From Pelagibacteraceae bacterium (GTDB lineage: Bacteria; Pseudomonadota; Alphaproteobacteria; Pelagibacterales; Pelagibacteraceae), in NCBI GenBank assembly GCA_002704145.1, contig PAFH01000018.1:10672-48099 (forward strand): DNA of 37,428 nucleotides. The letters run 5' to 3'. The position numbers and the translations under genes were made by a program. Positions 35,649 to 37,428 of the stretch are shown here, one piece after another. The stretch's first letter is position 1; each line of letters starts with the position of its first letter. The notes under the pieces were generated by a model. It did not search any database, was not told the DNA's origin, and saw only the letters and a list, made by a program, of their open reading frames with translations.

Positions 35649-35956
35649 TTCTTTTTATCTTTCTTTTTTTTATACATTTGAAGCATTCTTTGAGTTACTA
35701 AAAACCCACCGAAAATATTTATTGCTGCTAAGACAATAGCAATAAATCCAAATATACTTGATATATCAAAAACACTCTCCGAAGATCCAGCTAGAGCAGC
35801 AATTATAGCGCCAACGATGATAACTGATGAAATAGCATTAGTTACAGACATTAAAGGAGTATGTAAAGACGGAGTAACGCTCCATACCACATAGTAACCA
35901 ATAAAAATCGATAAAATGAATATACTTAATCTAAATATAAACGGATCTATTTCCAT
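35645..35956 (-). CDS. pntAB: NAD(P) transhydrogenase subunit alpha, membrane part
   Basis: Small membrane part of the alpha subunit, separate in alphaproteobacteria and many other bacteria. The 103 residues have three hydrophobic helices (LSIFILSIFIGYYVVWSV; SSVIIVGAIIAAL; IAVLAAINIFGGFLVTQRML-like) and the conserved LHTPLMSVTNAISSVI and GGFLVTQRML motifs. The split alpha subunit is normal for this lineage and not a broken gene. It is 2 nt after pntAA and overlaps pntB by 4 nt. Confidence 0.96.
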   Translation of the reverse strand: MEIDPFIFRLSIFILSIFIGYYVVWSVTPSLHTPLMSVTNAISSVIIVGAIIAALAGSSESVFDISSIFGFIAIVLAAINIFGGFLVTQRMLQMYKKKKDKKK

Positions 35957-35958
35957 AA

Positions 35959-37053
35959 TTAAACTTCTTTTATTAATGATTTTTCAATTATCTCGTCTTC
36001 TAAATTTATATTAAAATCTTTTTTTTCTTTACTATATAAGTTTCGTATGAAGCTAAATAGGTTTTTAGCATATAAACTTGAAGCAGTAAGTGGCAATCTA
36101 TTCATTAAACTTTTCACACCTATCACTTTTATTCCATCAATTGTATTAATTTTCCCTGGTTCTGAATATGCAGAATTTCCTCCTTGTTCTGCTGCTAAAT
36201 CATAAACGATAGACCCGGGTTTCAATAATTTTACTAAATTCTCAGTTAAAATTCTTGGTGCAGGTTTTCCAGGTATCAATGCAGTGCATATGACAATATC
36301 ATTTTTTTTTAATGCTTCTTTCATCATCTCGGCTTGTTTTTTTTTATAATTCTCTGAAGTTTCTTTTGCGTATCCGCCCACTGTTTCCATATCCTCTGTT
36401 TGTTCAACAGTTAAAAATTTTCCACCTAAGCTTTCTACTTGCTCTTTTGATGCAGCTCTTACATCAGTCGCTGAAACGATTGCACCCAATCTTTTTGCAG
36501 TAGCAATAGCTTGCAACCCTGCTACACCCGCTCCAATTACCAAAACTTTAGCAGCTGGTACAGTTCCAGCAGCAGTCATCATCATTGGCACAGCTTTTTC
36601 AAATTCAGCTACACAGTCAACTACAGCTCTATACCCAGCTAAGTTTGATTGGGAGGATAACACATCCATCGATTGAGCTCTCGTGATACGAGGTAGTAGT
36701 TCAAGTGAAAAAATTTTAATCTTTTTATTTATAATTTTGTCAATTTGATTTTTGTTTTTTAAAGGATTGAACATTCCAATTAAAATTGTATTTTCTTTTA
36801 AAATACTTATTTCATTTTCAGATGGGCAATTAACCCTGATAATTGCTTTGCTTGAGTTTAAGACTTCATTAGAGGAAGCTTTAATTTCAACTCCAACTTT
36901 TTTATACTCACTATCTTGAATTCCTAGATGGCTTGCATAATCTTTCTCGATGTATACTTGAAGTCCTAAAGCTATAATACTTTTTGCAGTTTCAGGAGTT
37001 AAAGAAACTCTTTTTTCTAATATTAAATCTTCTTTAGTTGAACCAACTATCAT
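35959..37053 (-). CDS. pntAA: NAD(P) transhydrogenase subunit alpha, NAD-binding part
   Basis: Cytoplasmic NAD(H)-binding domain I. The 364 residues resemble alanine dehydrogenase: EKRVSLTPETAKSIIALG near the start, RITRAQSMDVLSSQSNLAGY (122-141), the Rossmann fingerprint VIGAGVAGLQAIATAKRLGA (172-191), then SATDVRAASKEQVESLGGKF and CTALIPGKPAPRILTENLV. It begins the pntAA-pntAB-pntB-tal run, 18 bases after the stop of the small subunit IV-like gene. Confidence 0.97.
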   Translation of the reverse strand: MIVGSTKEDLILEKRVSLTPETAKSIIALGLQVYIEKDYASHLGIQDSEYKKVGVEIKASSNEVLNSSKAIIRVNCPSENEISILKENTILIGMFNPLKNKNQIDKIINKKIKIFSLELLPRITRAQSMDVLSSQSNLAGYRAVVDCVAEFEKAVPMMMTAAGTVPAAKVLVIGAGVAGLQAIATAKRLGAIVSATDVRAASKEQVESLGGKFLTVEQTEDMETVGGYAKETSENYKKKQAEMMKEALKKNDIVICTALIPGKPAPRILTENLVKLLKPGSIVYDLAAEQGGNSAYSEPGKINTIDGIKVIGVKSLMNRLPLTASSLYAKNLFSFIRNLYSKEKKDFNINLEDEIIEKSLIKEV

Positions 37054-37071
37054 TTTAAGAATATCTTTAGA

Positions 37072-37182
37072 TTAAAGTAAAGTTAAAGCAAGTATCACTA
37101 AGATCGCAATTACTACGATCGTTCCCCACAAAACAAACTTGGTAAATCCTTTCCAAGTGTCTTTATAGTCATCGTCGCTCAT
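37072..37182 (-). CDS. Small membrane protein, aa3-type cytochrome oxidase subunit IV-like
   Basis: A 36-residue ORF, too short for common gene finders. It starts MSDDDYKDTWKGFTKF and ends in one TM helix (VLWGTIVVIAILVILALTLL), a polar head of about 14 residues with a W-x-G-F element then the helix. This is the pattern of the small bacterial aa3-type oxidase subunit IV proteins, and such a gene is often found just upstream of pntAA in alphaproteobacteria. The ATG follows the rpmJ stop by one base. Since it is so short, the family call rests on pattern and position. Confidence 0.65.
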   Translation of the reverse strand: MSDDDYKDTWKGFTKFVLWGTIVVIAILVILALTLL

Positions 37183-37183
37183 A

Positions 37184-37309
37184 TTAACCTTGACGTGCTT
37201 TAAATCTTGGATTTTTTTTATTGATAACGTAAAGCTTACCTCTACGCTTAACTAGTTTTGAGTTTAGATCTCTTTTTTTTAATGATTTTAACGAGCTAGC
37301 TATTTTCAT
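37184..37309 (-). CDS. rpmJ: 50S ribosomal protein L36
   Basis: A 41-residue basic protein: [18 protein letters not shown], then [19 protein letters not shown] and ARQG. This is the longer, cysteine-free L36 type (as in E. coli YkgO and many alphaproteobacteria). The classical zinc ligands of short L36 are missing, in line with the Zn-free L31 at 30359. It starts about 10 bases after the mature 3' end of 5S rRNA, with no terminator or ribosome site between them. Confidence 0.93.
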   Translation of the reverse strand: MKIASSLKSLKKRDLNSKLVKRRGKLYVINKKNPRFKARQG

Positions 37310-37319
37310 AATAATTAAA

Positions 37320-37428
37320 GCCTGGCAATGTCCTACTCTCCCATATCTTAAGACAAAGTACCATCGGCGCTGAAGGACTTAACTTCCGAGTTCGGAATGG
37401 GATCGGGTGTGGCCCCTTCGCAATAATC
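37320..37428 (-). rRNA. rrf: 5S ribosomal RNA, 5' end cut by the window edge
   Basis: The minus strand reads GATTATTGCGAAGGGGCCAC, then ACCCGATCCCATTCCGAACT, CGGAAGTTAAGTCCTTCAGC and GAGAGTAGGACATTGCCAGGC. These are the conserved 5S elements (CCCGAUCCCAUUCCGAACUCGG and the loop E/helix IV region). About eight nucleotides of the 5' end are outside. The 3' terminus is set by GCCAGGC near 37320. Whether 23S rRNA lies directly upstream cannot be seen. Confidence 0.95.

Noticed and set aside
35645..37053. pntAA/pntAB as a frameshifted single alpha subunit
   Set aside because: Separate PntAA and PntAB polypeptides are normal in alphaproteobacteria, and both have clean starts and stops.

Overview
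The window is AT-rich (roughly 30% GC by eye), almost fully coding, and has many 1-4 nt gene overlaps. Its gene content and order are alphaproteobacterial: tolQRAB-pal followed by cpoB, tilS, ftsH, folP and glmM; a split pntAA/pntAB/pntB; the TrcR (DUF1013) gene; and a class I aldolase beside pgk and tkt. Small size, low GC, many lysine/asparagine codons and very short spacers point to a streamlined marine alphaproteobacterium of the SAR11 (Pelagibacterales) type. This is inferred from gene content and style, not from a search. No insertion sequence, integrase, CRISPR array or prophage block is visible, and no stretch over about 100 bases lacks a gene.

Layout. 1-2154: the 3' part of a Sua5-type tRNA threonylcarbamoyladenosine gene and an ABC-2 exporter pair. 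2160-6344: an accessory cassette with two different 2-oxoglutarate/Fe(II) oxygenase-like proteins, an FkbM methyltransferase, a GT17-like glycosyltransferase and an unassigned glycosyltransferase-like protein, ending at a tRNA-Arg. 6458-8365: rluD and rpoH. 8362-21971 (minus strand): purA, thiD, glmM, folP and ftsH; tilS and cpoB; a terminator; pal, tolB, tolA, tolR and tolQ; then a phage-type RuvC-like nuclease and yebC. 21975-24089 (minus): ymdB-like phosphodiesterase, 5-formyl-THF cyclo-ligase, zapA and a coiled-coil protein. 24151-30326 (plus): tkt, pgk, class I fba, thiE, efp and suhB. 30359-33550 (plus): rpmE, trcR, rpsU, a cold-shock gene, tRNA-fMet and typA, a cluster strongly tied to translation. 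33547-37428 (minus): transaldolase, pntB, pntAB, pntAA, a 36-residue aa3-oxidase subunit IV-like protein, rpmJ and the 3' part of 5S rRNA.

The most striking observations: (1) tolA is split into two frames exactly at an 11-A run and is rejoined by a single -1 shift, so it is either rescued by slippage or a homopolymer error. (2) rpsU has a perfect AGGAGG ribosome site but no ATG, GTG or TTG; its start must be an ATT codon. (3) The usual ruvC-ruvA-ruvB(-ybgC) slot between yebC and tolQ holds only a phage-type RuvC-like nuclease. (4) Two mRNAs begin almost directly at the mature 3' end of a stable RNA: typA 4 nt after tRNA-fMet CCA, and rpmJ about 10 nt after 5S rRNA. Three genes too short for a normal ORF cut-off were recovered by hand: rpsU, rpmJ and the aa3 subunit IV-like gene.

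Functionally, the window joins envelope integrity (Tol-Pal, FtsH, GlmM), translation and tRNA/rRNA modification (Sua5, TilS, RluD, EF-P, BipA, S21, L31, L36), central carbon metabolism (transketolase, transaldolase, Pgk, aldolase), NADPH supply (Pnt) and thiamine salvage (ThiD, ThiE). A small surface-glycan-like cassette is inserted among them.
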